DNA from: Lentibacillus populi
GTDB lineage: Bacteria > Bacillota > Bacilli > Bacillales > Amphibacillaceae
Direction of reading: 5' to 3'
NCBI GenBank assembly: GCA_014642895.1
Contig: BMJD01000005.1
Location: forward strand, 62,001-126,000
DNA: 64,000 nt
The notes below the pieces were generated by a model. The model did not search any database. It saw only the letters and a list, made by a program, of their open reading frames with translations, and was not told where the DNA came from. Both the position numbers and the translations under genes were made by a program. Shown piece after piece: positions 35,286 through 45,917 of this stretch; within the stretch, counting starts at the first letter, position 1; the number at the start of each line of letters is the position of its first letter.

Positions 35286-36710
35286 TTATTTGTCAGCGTG
35301 TTCCGCTTGCTCACGGTCCCAAAATGCAACGCCTGTATCATCTTCCAGGGTATCGCGGTAAAAGACTGGGTCTTTCCCTGCCTTACGCTGCTCTTGATAA
35401 TCTTTCAGGACACGACTTGCAACTTTAAACAATCTCGTAATGGCGTAAAGGTTGATTAATGCCATGATCGCCATCGTCAGGTCTGCAAGTGCCCAGACGA
35501 GGTCGAATGTCGCAATTGCCCCAAATACGACCATTGCAAGGACGGCGATGCGGTAAATGAATAGACCTACTTTACTGTCCTTCACATAACCAATATTGTT
35601 TTCACCGTAATAATAGTTGCCTAAAATCGAACTGTAGGCAAACAAGAAGATTGCAATCGCTATAAACACTGCAGCCCAGTCGCCAATATGAATTCCAAAA
35701 GCATTTTGTGTCAATTGAATACCATCCAGCTCACTTCCCTCATAGCCCCCAGCCGAAATGATAATAAATGCTGTTGCACTACAAATGAGTATCGTATCAA
35801 AGAATACACCTAAAGCCTGAATTAATCCTTGCTTGGCCGGGTGTGTAACTTCAGCCGTTGCTGCAGCATTTGGCGCACTACCCATACCAGCCTCATTCGA
35901 GAATAAACCACGCTTAATCCCCATCATAATCGCGGCACCAAATCCGCCACCAGCCACTTCACGTATTCCAAAGGCATTTTCAATAATCAATCCAATCATA
36001 TCAGGAACTGCTGTAATATTAATAATAAGTACATAAATTGCTATAAAAATGTATAAAATTGCCATTATCGGCACAATAATTTGTGTTACATTGGCAATGC
36101 TTCTCAGGCCGCCAAAGATTACAATAGCAGTTAATAAAGCCAATATAACAGCCATGTAATTTTTATTAAAATCAAATTCACCGGAGAATGCCAGACTAAT
36201 CGTATTTGACTGGACAGAGTTAAAAACAAGCCCATATGTGAATGTTATCGTAATCGCAAAGACAATTGCCAGCCATCGCTTATTAAGCCCCTTCTCCATG
36301 TAATAAGCAGGCCCGCCACGATACTGATTTTTCTCTGGCACCTTATAAACTTGTGCCAATGTACTTTCTACAAAGGCAGACGCCGAACCTAGCAATGCTA
36401 TCAGCCACATCCAAAAGACAGCACCAGGACCGCCAGCGGCTACCGCAGTTGCAACACCAGCAAGGTTACCTGTTCCAACCCTTGATGCAGCACTGATGGC
36501 AAAAGCCTGAAACGATGATGTACCCTTTTTTCCTTCCGCACTCACAGCCCGCTTATCAAAAATAACCCGGAACATCTCGGGAAACATTCTGAACTGAACA
36601 AAATTTGTCTTTACTGTGAACCATAGACCTAATCCAATTAAAACGATAATCAGGACATACTCCCACAATACGTCATTAACTTCCCCTACTAAATTTTCAA
36701 TGAAACCCAT
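35286..36710 (-). CDS. Sodium:alanine/glycine (or glutamine) symporter, AgcS family
   Basis: This 474-residue membrane protein belongs to the AgcS family (B. subtilis AlsT/GlnT). Family blocks: SSFQAFAISAASRVGTGNLA, GGPGAVFWMWLIALLGSASA, YRGGPAYYMEKGL, and GLFSNEAGMGSAPNAAATAE. It imports alanine, glycine or glutamine with sodium; the choice cannot be made from sequence alone. ATG 36708-36710 follows GGGAG by nine bases. It is a single gene with a hairpin downstream. Confidence 0.93.
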   Translation of the reverse strand: MGFIENLVGEVNDVLWEYVLIIVLIGLGLWFTVKTNFVQFRMFPEMFRVIFDKRAVSAEGKKGTSSFQAFAISAASRVGTGNLAGVATAVAAGGPGAVFWMWLIALLGSASAFVESTLAQVYKVPEKNQYRGGPAYYMEKGLNKRWLAIVFAITITFTYGLVFNSVQSNTISLAFSGEFDFNKNYMAVILALLTAIVIFGGLRSIANVTQIIVPIMAILYIFIAIYVLIINITAVPDMIGLIIENAFGIREVAGGGFGAAIMMGIKRGLFSNEAGMGSAPNAAATAEVTHPAKQGLIQALGVFFDTILICSATAFIIISAGGYEGSELDGIQLTQNAFGIHIGDWAAVFIAIAIFLFAYSSILGNYYYGENNIGYVKDSKVGLFIYRIAVLAMVVFGAIATFDLVWALADLTMAIMALINLYAITRLFKVASRVLKDYQEQRKAGKDPVFYRDTLEDDTGVAFWDREQAEHADK

Positions 36711-37052
36711 GGTGAAATTCTCCCTTCAAATTGATGAAACCCTTTACACTATATGTATTCTTTTACATTTCCCGATATTTATATAAAAGAAACGTTTTAG
36801 AAAAGTGGAAACTTGTGTTGTACAGTCCATACTGATGTATGCAATAAGGATAAGCAGAAATCCCTAAAATAAGTGCAAGAAGGAAAATAATTCATAAGAA
36901 AAGAAGCCGTTCAAGCAGGCTCCTGTTCATATGTTATATTTAAATATTGTAGCTTATTCTTTGTTCCGAAACAAACTTTTCATTTTTCATATTTTTCGTT
37001 CGTAGTAAAGAAAGCATATATATTTTACCTGTAACAATTCATTACCAGAATG
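36711..37052. other. Intergenic region, nothing recognised
   Basis: About 340 AT-rich bases between the symporter start and repeat F copy 2. A weak AGCC/GGCT hairpin occurs near 36905-36925. No gene supported. Confidence 0.5.
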
Positions 37053-37208
37053 TGCCATGTCCAGCTCCAGCGCCCAGCGGCTAGTGTGCTTCCTTCACCT
37101 CCGTACGATAAGTCAACATCGGTTCGCTTCCAGCTCACCGTGTTTCCTTTATCTCCTGCGGTTCAGTCCAGCACATACGCCGCTAACCGGGCGCTTCCGC
37201 TTTTCTTA
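37053..37208 (-). repeat. Dispersed repeat F, copy 2 (short form, inverted)
   Basis: Read on the minus strand it starts AGAAAAGCGGAAGCGCCCGG and ends at CCAGCTCCAGC-type sequence (GCTGGAGCTGGACATGGC), with GATAAAGGAAACACGG and GATGTTGACTTATCGTACGG inside. Its left end overlaps the stop codon of the adjacent thioesterase gene. Confidence 0.8.
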
Positions 37209-37718
37209 GTTCCAAGGGTAAGCTGTACCGAAATTTTTTGCCAGTTCTTTTGCATGCTGTCTTCTTTTTTTCCGCTGCGCAGCACGTTCAGGGGCAAATT
37301 GATGCAATTGTTTTTCCTGTTCGGTTTCCGGATAAACTTCCGGGACTGGAATAGGGCGTCCATTATCATCGACCGCTACAAACGTTAAAAAGGCAGTTGT
37401 ACAAACGCTCCGTTCGCCTGTCAATAAATCTTCCGTAACGGCTTTAACGAATACCTCCATCGACGTATTATGTGTCCACGTGACAAAGGCCTCAACACAA
37501 ATGGAGTCTCCTTCTTTGACAGGCTCGAGAAAATCCACGGAATCAGTTGAAGCCGTAACAACCGGCAGCCGTGCATGTCTGATAGCCGCAAGCGCTGCTA
37601 CATCATCGATATGCGCCATTAATTTTCCACCAAACAATGTACCATGGTTGTTCGTATCCGGTGGTAAAACGTGTGATGTTTTAACTGCTAATGAATTTGA
37701 ACATGGTTTTCTGTCCAT
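37206..37718 (-). CDS. Hotdog-fold acyl-CoA thioesterase (YkhA-like)
   Basis: This 170-residue thioesterase hydrolyses acyl-CoA. The hotdog helix reads NNHGTLFGGKLMAHIDDVAA, with the catalytic Asp in IDD and the Asn/His region before it, followed by VVTASTDSVDFLEPVKEGD. It resembles B. subtilis YkhA. The C-terminal tail is charged (ERAAQRKKRRQHAKELA). ATG 37716-37718 follows GGAGGAGAGGTAGTAAA. The stop codon overlaps the end of repeat F, so the last residues may derive from the insertion junction. Physiological substrate unknown. Confidence 0.88.
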   Translation of the reverse strand: MDRKPCSNSLAVKTSHVLPPDTNNHGTLFGGKLMAHIDDVAALAAIRHARLPVVTASTDSVDFLEPVKEGDSICVEAFVTWTHNTSMEVFVKAVTEDLLTGERSVCTTAFLTFVAVDDNGRPIPVPEVYPETEQEKQLHQFAPERAAQRKKRRQHAKELAKNFGTAYPWN

Positions 37719-37826
37719 TTTACTACCTCTCCTCCTATTGAATTCATGCTAAGAAATATTTTACTGTCGGGAATTATTGGTAATGTACTACTCTCCAACA
37801 CACGAAACGCTAACAGTTCCTCCTTA

Positions 37827-39269
37827 TTACAAAATCGGTGACAATAACCGGGATAGTGATTCTTTAAAACGGATTCCCAACGAGCGTTTTTCATACAATT
37901 TTTTGGTCATTTGCGTTGACAGGGAAATATCATGTTGAAATGCCTCGACCAATTTTTCGGCAATTACCGCATCATATAAAAATGCATTCACTTCAAAATT
38001 CAGGCGAAAACTGCGTACATCAATGTTAGCCGTTCCCACAGAAGCAATTTTGCCATCGACAATAATTGTTTTCGCGTGTAAAAAACCATTTTGATAAATG
38101 TAAACCTCTGCACCAGCATTTAATAAATCGCCAACATAGGACAGTGTTGCCCAATAAACAAATGGATGATCCGGTTTATTTGGTATCATAACCTTAATAT
38201 TCACACCAGATAAAGCTGCTATTCTTAGAGCATCACGCAGACTTTCATCGGGAATAAAGTACGGTGTTTGCACATAAACATACTCCTTTGCCGATAAAAT
38301 CATTTTGATGTACCCATTTTTTATTTGTTCCCATTCCGAATCAGGCCCGCTGGAAACGATCTGAATTCCAACATCCCCCTCCGGAACGGCCGCATAATAG
38401 CGATCTTCATACAAAATATCATTTCGTGATGCCTGGTTCCAATCAAGGATAAAACGGGTTTGCATATTCGTAACCGCATCACCAACAACCCGCAAATGAT
38501 TATCCCGCCAATAGCCAAACTTTTTAGCCTTCCCAAGGTATTCATCACCAATATTAAAGCCACCAATATAGCCAATCCGGCCATCAATGATTGCCAGTTT
38601 CCGGTGGTTACGGTAGTTAATTTTAAAGTTTACCTTAGGAATCTTTGGCGGGAAGAATGCTTCGATCTGACCTCCCGCACGCCGAATCCGCTTAATAAAT
38701 TTTCTGCTTAATGATCGCGAGCCCATATCATCATAAAGAACACGTACCTCCACACCTTCATTGGCCTTTTTAACTAAACAATCCGCAATCTGTTTACCTA
38801 GCTGATCGTAGCGAATAATATAGTAAAGCAAATGAATATGGTCAGTTGCTTGCTCCAGGTCCTTGATTAGGGCAGCAAACTTTTCCTTGCCATCGGTATA
38901 TATATCTACCCGATTATCCTGGGTGAAAATTGCATCATTGTTTCGTAAATGTAAAAAGTACAGATCTTTATAGGCAGCAATATCAGGATGCTTGAACACA
39001 AACCGGTCCTCTTCCAGTGCCCGCATTTGCGCCTGTACCGCTTTTTTAACTCCAAGCCTGCTTTTCGTATCCCACGTAAATATCCGCTGTCTGCTTAAAT
39101 TTTTGCCAAATATTAAATATAAAAAGAAACCGGCAATCGGAATAAATAACAAGACCATCAGCCATGCCCATGTAGACTGCGGATCCTTACGTTCAAGGAA
39201 AATAATCGTAAAAGCAAGTGCAATGTTGAAAATGATTATAAAACCTAAAAAATAGGGAATGAAAACCAT
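37827..39269 (-). CDS. cls: Cardiolipin synthase (phospholipase D superfamily)
   Basis: This 480-residue enzyme condenses two phosphatidylglycerols into cardiolipin at the membrane. It has two N-terminal membrane segments, a PLDc_N region (TWAWLMVLLFIPIAGFFLYL), and two HKD active-site motifs: NHRKLAIIDGRIGYIGGFN and HAKTIIVDGKIASVGTAN. The spacing and length match Bacillus ClsA. ATG 39267-39269 follows GGGAGGATCTCC. Cardiolipin supports osmotic and salt adaptation. It is a single gene upstream of the thioesterase gene, with 108 bases between them. Confidence 0.94.
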   Translation of the reverse strand: MVFIPYFLGFIIIFNIALAFTIIFLERKDPQSTWAWLMVLLFIPIAGFFLYLIFGKNLSRQRIFTWDTKSRLGVKKAVQAQMRALEEDRFVFKHPDIAAYKDLYFLHLRNNDAIFTQDNRVDIYTDGKEKFAALIKDLEQATDHIHLLYYIIRYDQLGKQIADCLVKKANEGVEVRVLYDDMGSRSLSRKFIKRIRRAGGQIEAFFPPKIPKVNFKINYRNHRKLAIIDGRIGYIGGFNIGDEYLGKAKKFGYWRDNHLRVVGDAVTNMQTRFILDWNQASRNDILYEDRYYAAVPEGDVGIQIVSSGPDSEWEQIKNGYIKMILSAKEYVYVQTPYFIPDESLRDALRIAALSGVNIKVMIPNKPDHPFVYWATLSYVGDLLNAGAEVYIYQNGFLHAKTIIVDGKIASVGTANIDVRSFRLNFEVNAFLYDAVIAEKLVEAFQHDISLSTQMTKKLYEKRSLGIRFKESLSRLLSPIL

Positions 39270-39415
39270 GGAGATCCTCCCTTCGCCAACACACCAGGTA
39301 CTTCCTGTTAATTAATACGGATTAATCCAGTAAAAAGCTTCAGCTAAGTTATTATTGTATACTAGTATTGGCAAAAAACAAGCATGGAAAAAAAAGCCAC
39401 TCCATATTGTATCGC

Positions 39416-39447
39416 AAAAAGCCGTACCACTTAAAGAGCAGTACGAC
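39416..39447 (-). terminator. Intrinsic terminator of the methionine gamma-lyase gene
   Basis: On the minus strand GTCGTACT pairs with GGTACGGC (with G-T pairs), followed by TTTTTG, about 30 bases past the stop. Confidence 0.75.
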
Positions 39448-39478
39448 TTACAAGGTCATTTTCCATTATCCGCGTTCC

Positions 39479-40663
39479 CTACATTTTATCCAGCGCCTGT
39501 TCCAAATCATGCCAAATATCTTCCCATGCTTCCAATCCGACTGATAAGCGAATGAGTTGATCGGTTATTCCCATTTTCAGTCTCGACGTTTCCGGGATAA
39601 CCGCATGGGTCATGGTTGCTGGATGCTCGATTAACGTCTCGGCGTCTCCAAGGCTAACCGCAATTTTCAAAAACGACAATGCATTTAACAGCGCCTGTGC
39701 ATCCTGTTTCGTTCCGTTGATTTCAAACGAAATAACACCACCGCCACGTTTCATCTGCTTTTCCCTAATCAGATAATCCGGATGGGCTTCGTCGTCAGGA
39801 TAATATACGTTTGCCACTTTCGGGTGATTCCGCAGCTTCACAAAAATTTTCTCGGCATTATCACAGTGCCGGTCAAGACGGATCGGCAACGTCTTTAAAC
39901 CCCTGATTAAGAGCCATGCATCAAATGGGGAAATAATCCCGCCGATATCCTTCTGGGTCGTCATTTGCACCGAATCCAAAAATTCCTTTTTCCCGACAGC
40001 AAGACCTGCCACGACATCTCCATGCCCACCGATATATTTTGTTGCACTATGAATGACAACATCACACCCCAAATCAAGCGGTCGTTGCAAGTATGGTGAG
40101 GAAAATGTATTATCCACCACAACTGGGACATTAAATTCCTTGGCAACATTCGCAACCATTTCCAGGTCAATCAGCTTCATCGTCGGATTGATCGGTGTTT
40201 CCACATAAATACACGCGGTCTCCGGTTTGATTATGGCACGAAGCTTTTCAGTGGATTCCATCCCTGAAAAATCATGTGTTATATGGTACTTTTCTTCCAT
40301 CATGGCCAAAAGCCCAAACGTACACCCGTACAATCCGGATGAGCAGACAATATGGTCGTGCGCCTTCGTCAGCGCCACTAATACGGCGGATACTGCAGCC
40401 ATGCCAGAACCAAATGCGAGTCCCCGCTCGCCATTTTCGAGGGCGGCAATTCGCTCTTCCAAAACACTCACCGTCGGATTTCCCAAACGTGAGTAAATAA
40501 ACCCTGCTTCATCCCCTGCAAATCTCCGTTCACCCTGTTCTGCTGTTTCAAATGTAAATGTCGACGTTTGAAATAATGGTGTTGTTAAACTGTCTAACAT
40601 GTCTTTTGCATCGTAACCTTCATGAATGACCGACGTTTCAAAATGCTTATATTTCCCTGCCAT
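39479..40663 (-). CDS. megL: Methionine gamma-lyase (PLP-dependent)
   Basis: This 394-residue enzyme belongs to the Cys/Met metabolism PLP family. The motif SGLYGCTFGLLAMM carries the cysteine diagnostic of methionine gamma-lyase (Cys116 type), which most cystathionine synthases lack. The PLP lysine is in HSATKYIGGHGD, and the N-terminal FIYSRLGNPTV supplies phosphate contacts from the neighbouring subunit. It would split methionine to methanethiol, 2-oxobutyrate and ammonia. ATG 40661-40663 follows GGGGAGAGGGCAGG. Cystathionine gamma-lyase/synthase activity is the main alternative. Proximity to the SAM-controlled metY-hom genes fits sulfur amino acid metabolism. Confidence 0.88.
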   Translation of the reverse strand: MAGKYKHFETSVIHEGYDAKDMLDSLTTPLFQTSTFTFETAEQGERRFAGDEAGFIYSRLGNPTVSVLEERIAALENGERGLAFGSGMAAVSAVLVALTKAHDHIVCSSGLYGCTFGLLAMMEEKYHITHDFSGMESTEKLRAIIKPETACIYVETPINPTMKLIDLEMVANVAKEFNVPVVVDNTFSSPYLQRPLDLGCDVVIHSATKYIGGHGDVVAGLAVGKKEFLDSVQMTTQKDIGGIISPFDAWLLIRGLKTLPIRLDRHCDNAEKIFVKLRNHPKVANVYYPDDEAHPDYLIREKQMKRGGGVISFEINGTKQDAQALLNALSFLKIAVSLGDAETLIEHPATMTHAVIPETSRLKMGITDQLIRLSVGLEAWEDIWHDLEQALDKM

Positions 40664-41154
40664 CCTGCCCTCTCCCCTTTTTAACCTTTTATTTGTCTAC
40701 TTCTATGATAGCGGAAATGAGCTGATATTGAAAGCGTTCTCGGGATTATTAAAAACACCAAGAACCTCTGTCATTAACAAGCCAGAATGCCGTCTTTATC
40801 CATGTTACGGATACTTCATTTTTTATAGGCAAGATCATTGCGTTTTTTAAATCAACATTCTAAAATTGTCTTACTTTGATTTGCAAAAATTCCGTTTGCC
40901 AGGTGTTCAAAAAGTCATCAAATGATAAACGAAAAGTGTAGAGTTAGCGATAGGGGAGCCTTATTAAAACCGCCATTCAACCGCCAACAAGAGAAGTTGG
41001 CAAGCCCTGTAAAGCCCCGTTCCTCAAAAGCGTCATCGTCTCGTCATTCTTGCAACGCATGGTGTTAATATCGATGCTGGCTATTAACGTGGTACTGTTG
41101 TTCTCATTTGGTGATCTTTGACTACGTACTTTAACAGATTGAGAGGGAAACAAT
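40664..41154. other. Intergenic region holding a long form of repeat P
   Basis: 491 bases without a gene; the only structure seen is the element at 40902-41122. Confidence 0.55.
40902..41122. repeat. Possible full-length repeat P element (MITE-like)
   Basis: The left end GTGTTCAAAAAGTCATCAAA and the inverted right end GTCAAAGATCACCAAATGAG are imperfect terminal inverted repeats around about 180 bases of non-coding sequence. The short palindromes elsewhere look like forms that lost this centre. Confidence 0.5.
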
Positions 41155-42069
41155 ATGAACCAAACGGATAAGAAACTTGGAATTATCTATACTGCTTTTG
41201 CCTATTTGCTCTGGGGATTCCTGCCAATTTACTGGAAGCTGGTCGACAATGTTCCTGCTGGCGTCATTCTTGCCCATCGAATTGTTTGGTCATTTGTTTT
41301 TATGATTGCGGTCATTCTCTCTGTTCGCAAATGGCCCGGATTTATTCAGGAATGTAAAGCAATTTTTAAGGATAAAAAGAAATTGTTCGGTATCACGACT
41401 GCATCGATCGTGATTAGTATCAATTGGCTTACCTATATTTGGGCTGTCAACAACGGCCATGTCATTCAGGCAAGTCTGGGGTATTATATTAATCCGCTAA
41501 TCAGTATTTTGCTGGGAATTATTATCTTAAAAGAACGATTAACACGAAGACAGCTATTGTCATTTCTCGTTGCAGCCATCGGGGTCATTAATCTTGCTGT
41601 CAGCTATGGAGTATTCCCATGGATCTCCTTATTGCTGGCGATTAGCTTCGGACTGTATGGGTTATTGAAAAAAACTGTTGATATCGGTGCAATGTTCGGT
41701 TTGGCAATTGAAACGATGATCGTAACCCCGATTGCCCTTATTTATTTGATCGCGATACCGAATCATGTGTTAACGATGGATAGTCTTTTCACCAGTACTT
41801 CGCTCCTGTTGATTGGTGCCGGAGTTGCAACAGCTGTTCCGCTATTGTTATTTGCAAGCGGCGCAAAACAAATTCCGTTATCAATGGTTGGCTTTCTGCA
41901 ATACATTGCCCCAACCATTATGCTGCTATTGGGTGTGTTTCTTTATCATGAAACATTTTCACGTGCCCATCTCGTATCGTTTTCGCTAATTTGGATTGCA
42001 CTAATTATTTATATGAGCTCTGCACAGCGGCGCCCGTTAAAACGCGTGGAGAAACGAATGTCTAGTTGA
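41155..42069 (+). CDS. rarD: EamA-family permease RarD
   Basis: This 304-residue protein has ten predicted membrane segments. The N-terminus GIIYTAFAYLLWGFLPIYWK and the segment NGHVIQASLGYYINPLISIL are typical of RarD. A later block, GFLQYIAPTIMLLLGVFLYH, also fits. RarD-type proteins are presumed drug/metabolite exporters; substrates are largely unassigned. ATG 41155 follows GAGAGGGAAACAAT. It sits between the repeat P element and a period-20 array and appears monocistronic. Confidence 0.9.
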   Translation: MNQTDKKLGIIYTAFAYLLWGFLPIYWKLVDNVPAGVILAHRIVWSFVFMIAVILSVRKWPGFIQECKAIFKDKKKLFGITTASIVISINWLTYIWAVNNGHVIQASLGYYINPLISILLGIIILKERLTRRQLLSFLVAAIGVINLAVSYGVFPWISLLLAISFGLYGLLKKTVDIGAMFGLAIETMIVTPIALIYLIAIPNHVLTMDSLFTSTSLLLIGAGVATAVPLLLFASGAKQIPLSMVGFLQYIAPTIMLLLGVFLYHETFSRAHLVSFSLIWIALIIYMSSAQRRPLKRVEKRMSS

Positions 42070-42114
42070 GGAAGGTCAGCGGATCGTTCTTGGCAGTGGA
42101 TGGACGGAGCATCG

Positions 42115-42385
42115 CGCACCGGCTGATGTTTCTGCTCTCCGGTTGATGTTCCGGCCCTCCCGCTGATGTTTCCGCTCTCAGGCCGATGTTTCTGCCCTCC
42201 CGCTGATGTTTCCCGCCCTCCCGCTGATATTTCTGCTCTCCGGTTGATGTTTCTGCTCTCCCGCTGATGTTCCTGCCCTCCGGTTGATGCTTCCGCCCTC
42301 CCGCTGATATTTCTGCTTTCCGGCTGATGTTTCCAGGCTCCGGCTGATATTTTTGCTTTCCGGCTGATGTTTCTCCCCCAAGTCC
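42115..42385. repeat. Tandem array, about 20 bp period, roughly 13 units
   Basis: Units such as GCTGATGTTTCTGCTCTCCG, GTTGATGTTTCTGCTCTCCC and GCTGATATTTCTGCTTTCCG follow each other with few indels. It lies between rarD and the SAM riboswitch. Three open frames across it on the minus strand are repeat artefacts. Confidence 0.85.
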
Positions 42386-42494
42386 CTGCATTCTTGCAAT
42401 CCCGTACCCTAAAAAAATAATTTAAAAAAACAGTTGACTTATACACAAAGTCAGGTATATAATTCTTGTTAAATTAAATTTTCCAAACTTTAAT

Positions 42495-42611
42495 CTCTTA
42501 TCAAGAGTGGTGGAGGGAATAGGCCCTGTGAAGCCCGGCAACCATCAGACTGGACATCAGATCTGAAAGGTGCTACATCCTACAGGTCAATTACGATCTG
42601 GAAGATAAGAG
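42495..42611 (+). promoter_or_regulatory. SAM-I riboswitch (S-box)
   Basis: P1 is formed by CTCTTATC and GATAAGAG. Inside are the conserved AAGAGTGGTGGAGGGA, GGCCCTGTGAAGCCCGGCAA, CCATCAGA and AAAGGTGCTACATCC elements. A terminator follows, so S-adenosylmethionine should switch off metY and hom transcription. Confidence 0.96.
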
Positions 42612-42629
42612 GAGGAACGTTGATGATAC

Positions 42630-42657
42630 GCCCTCTTCTTAAGGAAGGGGGCTTTTT
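42630..42657 (+). terminator. S-box attenuator terminator
   Basis: GCCCTCTTCTT and AAGGAAGGGGGC form the stem, followed by TTTTT, 18 bases after the riboswitch P1 helix. Confidence 0.9.
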
Positions 42658-42707
42658 ATTTTCCCCTCTCTCTATCCTTATTTGACCGAAGCTTTCGACT
42701 ATTAAAA

Positions 42708-44498
<1,791 letters not shown>

Positions 44499-44530
44499 GG
44501 GTGATAAAGCACAAGGGAGGTATTCCGATT

Positions 44531-45532
44531 ATGAAGACACTGTCCGTAGCAATACTTGGTTTTGGAACGGTTGGAAGCGGGGTTTATGAAACGATCCAGA
44601 GACATCAAAACCGCTTGCAAAAAATAACCGGTTTTCCGATTTCTGTATCAGCTATTTTGGTAGAACACCCGGAAAAGCATCAAAATAAAGCCGGTGATGC
44701 GATAATTACGGCGGATATCGATAAGATTGCATCAAATCCGGCCATTGATGTTGTTTTTGAAGCAATTGTCGGGCGGGAACCAGCTTTTACCTACCTGAAA
44801 CACTGCATAGAAAAAGGAAAACATATCATTACGGCGAATAAAGAAATGTTCGCTTTTCATGGAAAAGAATTAACAGAACTTGCCGCCCGAAATCAGGTAA
44901 CGATTGGATTTGAAGCAACAACAGCCGGAGGAATTCCGATTATTCAAACCGTCAAAAGGCTGTTAAATGTGAATCAAATTGACAAGTTGCAAGCAATCCT
45001 TAATGGTACTTCAAATTATATATTGACGAAAATGAGGGAAGAGAAGGCAACTTTTTCCCACGCATTAAAAGAAGCACAGCAACTGGGCTATGCAGAGGCT
45101 GACCCAACGAATGATATTGAGGGCTACGATGCTTTTTATAAGCTGATGATTTTAAGTGAGCTTATTTTTGCCAAACAGCCGGTATGGAAGAAGGTTAGAC
45201 GAACTGGCATTACAGGAATCACACCAGAAATGCACATAGAAGAGGCGCATGCTAATAGACGTATTAAACATATTGCAGAAATTACCTTTACGAATGATAC
45301 TATTTCGGCAAGCATAGAGCCTGTAGCCGTCCCGGAAACCCATCCATTATATGCAATCGACGGTGTCAGCAATGCCATTCATCTGCAAGCGGATATTCTC
45401 GGCCCATTAACACTGGTTGGCCCTGGCGCGGGTTCTCTCCCGACAGCCAGTGCCATGATCGAGGATTTTTGCCACATATGGGGACATCCGGAAGTGCCAG
45501 CATCGCCGGTGGCTGCATTAGCTTTTCCGTAG
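44531..45532 (+). CDS. hom: Homoserine dehydrogenase, short form without ACT domain
   Basis: This 333-residue enzyme reduces aspartate semialdehyde to homoserine. The NAD(P) loop reads VAILGFGTVGSGVYETI; catalytic-domain blocks are ITANKEMFAFHGKEL, EATTAGGIPIIQTVKRLL, ILNGTSNYILTKM and AEADPTNDIEGYDAFYKLMI. The regulatory ACT domain of the usual 430-residue Bacillus Hom is missing. ATG 44531 is used because GGGAGG lies 10 bases upstream; an in-frame GTG at 44501 has no site. It follows metY by about 30 bases under the S-box, so homoserine supply for methionine would be SAM-controlled. Repeat A begins directly after the stop. Confidence 0.92.
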   Translation: MKTLSVAILGFGTVGSGVYETIQRHQNRLQKITGFPISVSAILVEHPEKHQNKAGDAIITADIDKIASNPAIDVVFEAIVGREPAFTYLKHCIEKGKHIITANKEMFAFHGKELTELAARNQVTIGFEATTAGGIPIIQTVKRLLNVNQIDKLQAILNGTSNYILTKMREEKATFSHALKEAQQLGYAEADPTNDIEGYDAFYKLMILSELIFAKQPVWKKVRRTGITGITPEMHIEEAHANRRIKHIAEITFTNDTISASIEPVAVPETHPLYAIDGVSNAIHLQADILGPLTLVGPGAGSLPTASAMIEDFCHIWGHPEVPASPVAALAFP

Positions 45533-45535
45533 AAT

Positions 45536-45693
45536 TTTATCACGTATTAATGGGCTTTAATACCTCCGTCCTTAGCGTGAGTAAACCAAAAACGAAGAAG
45601 GTGGGGAGGAAAACCGTCACGTCCGAATACCTTCGCCTGCACTAGCACGTCCTGTGCGTCGGAATCCCCCCACTGAATGAAGTTTCACTTTAC
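45536..45693 (+). repeat. Dispersed repeat A, copy 3
   Basis: Starts TTTTATCACGTATTAATGGG, includes GTGAGTAAACCAAAAACG and CCTTCGCCTGCACTAGCACG, and ends CCCCCACTGAATGAAGTTTC. It begins three bases after the hom stop codon. Confidence 0.85.
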
Positions 45694-45697
45694 CATG

Positions 45698-45735
45698 GGC
45701 TGTCCCCATTCATCAATGGACAGCCTCCTTCTCTT
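45698..45735 (+). terminator. Likely terminator of the metY-hom unit
   Basis: GGCTGTCC and GGACAGCC form an eight-base stem with a 12-base loop; the following tract (TCCTTCTCTTT) is pyrimidine-rich rather than pure T. Confidence 0.6.
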
Positions 45736-45917
45736 TCCACGACAATTTCTCAATTTCATTACAAATTTATAACAAAAAAAATGAACGAATAAAACATGAT
45801 ATACTTGCCAATGAAAACGGGTATACATATACTATTGGAACAACAGTTATATTTTTATAGATAGATAAATTCCCTGCACAGGACAACAAGAATTTTTTCC
45901 ATATAGGTGTGATGGAC

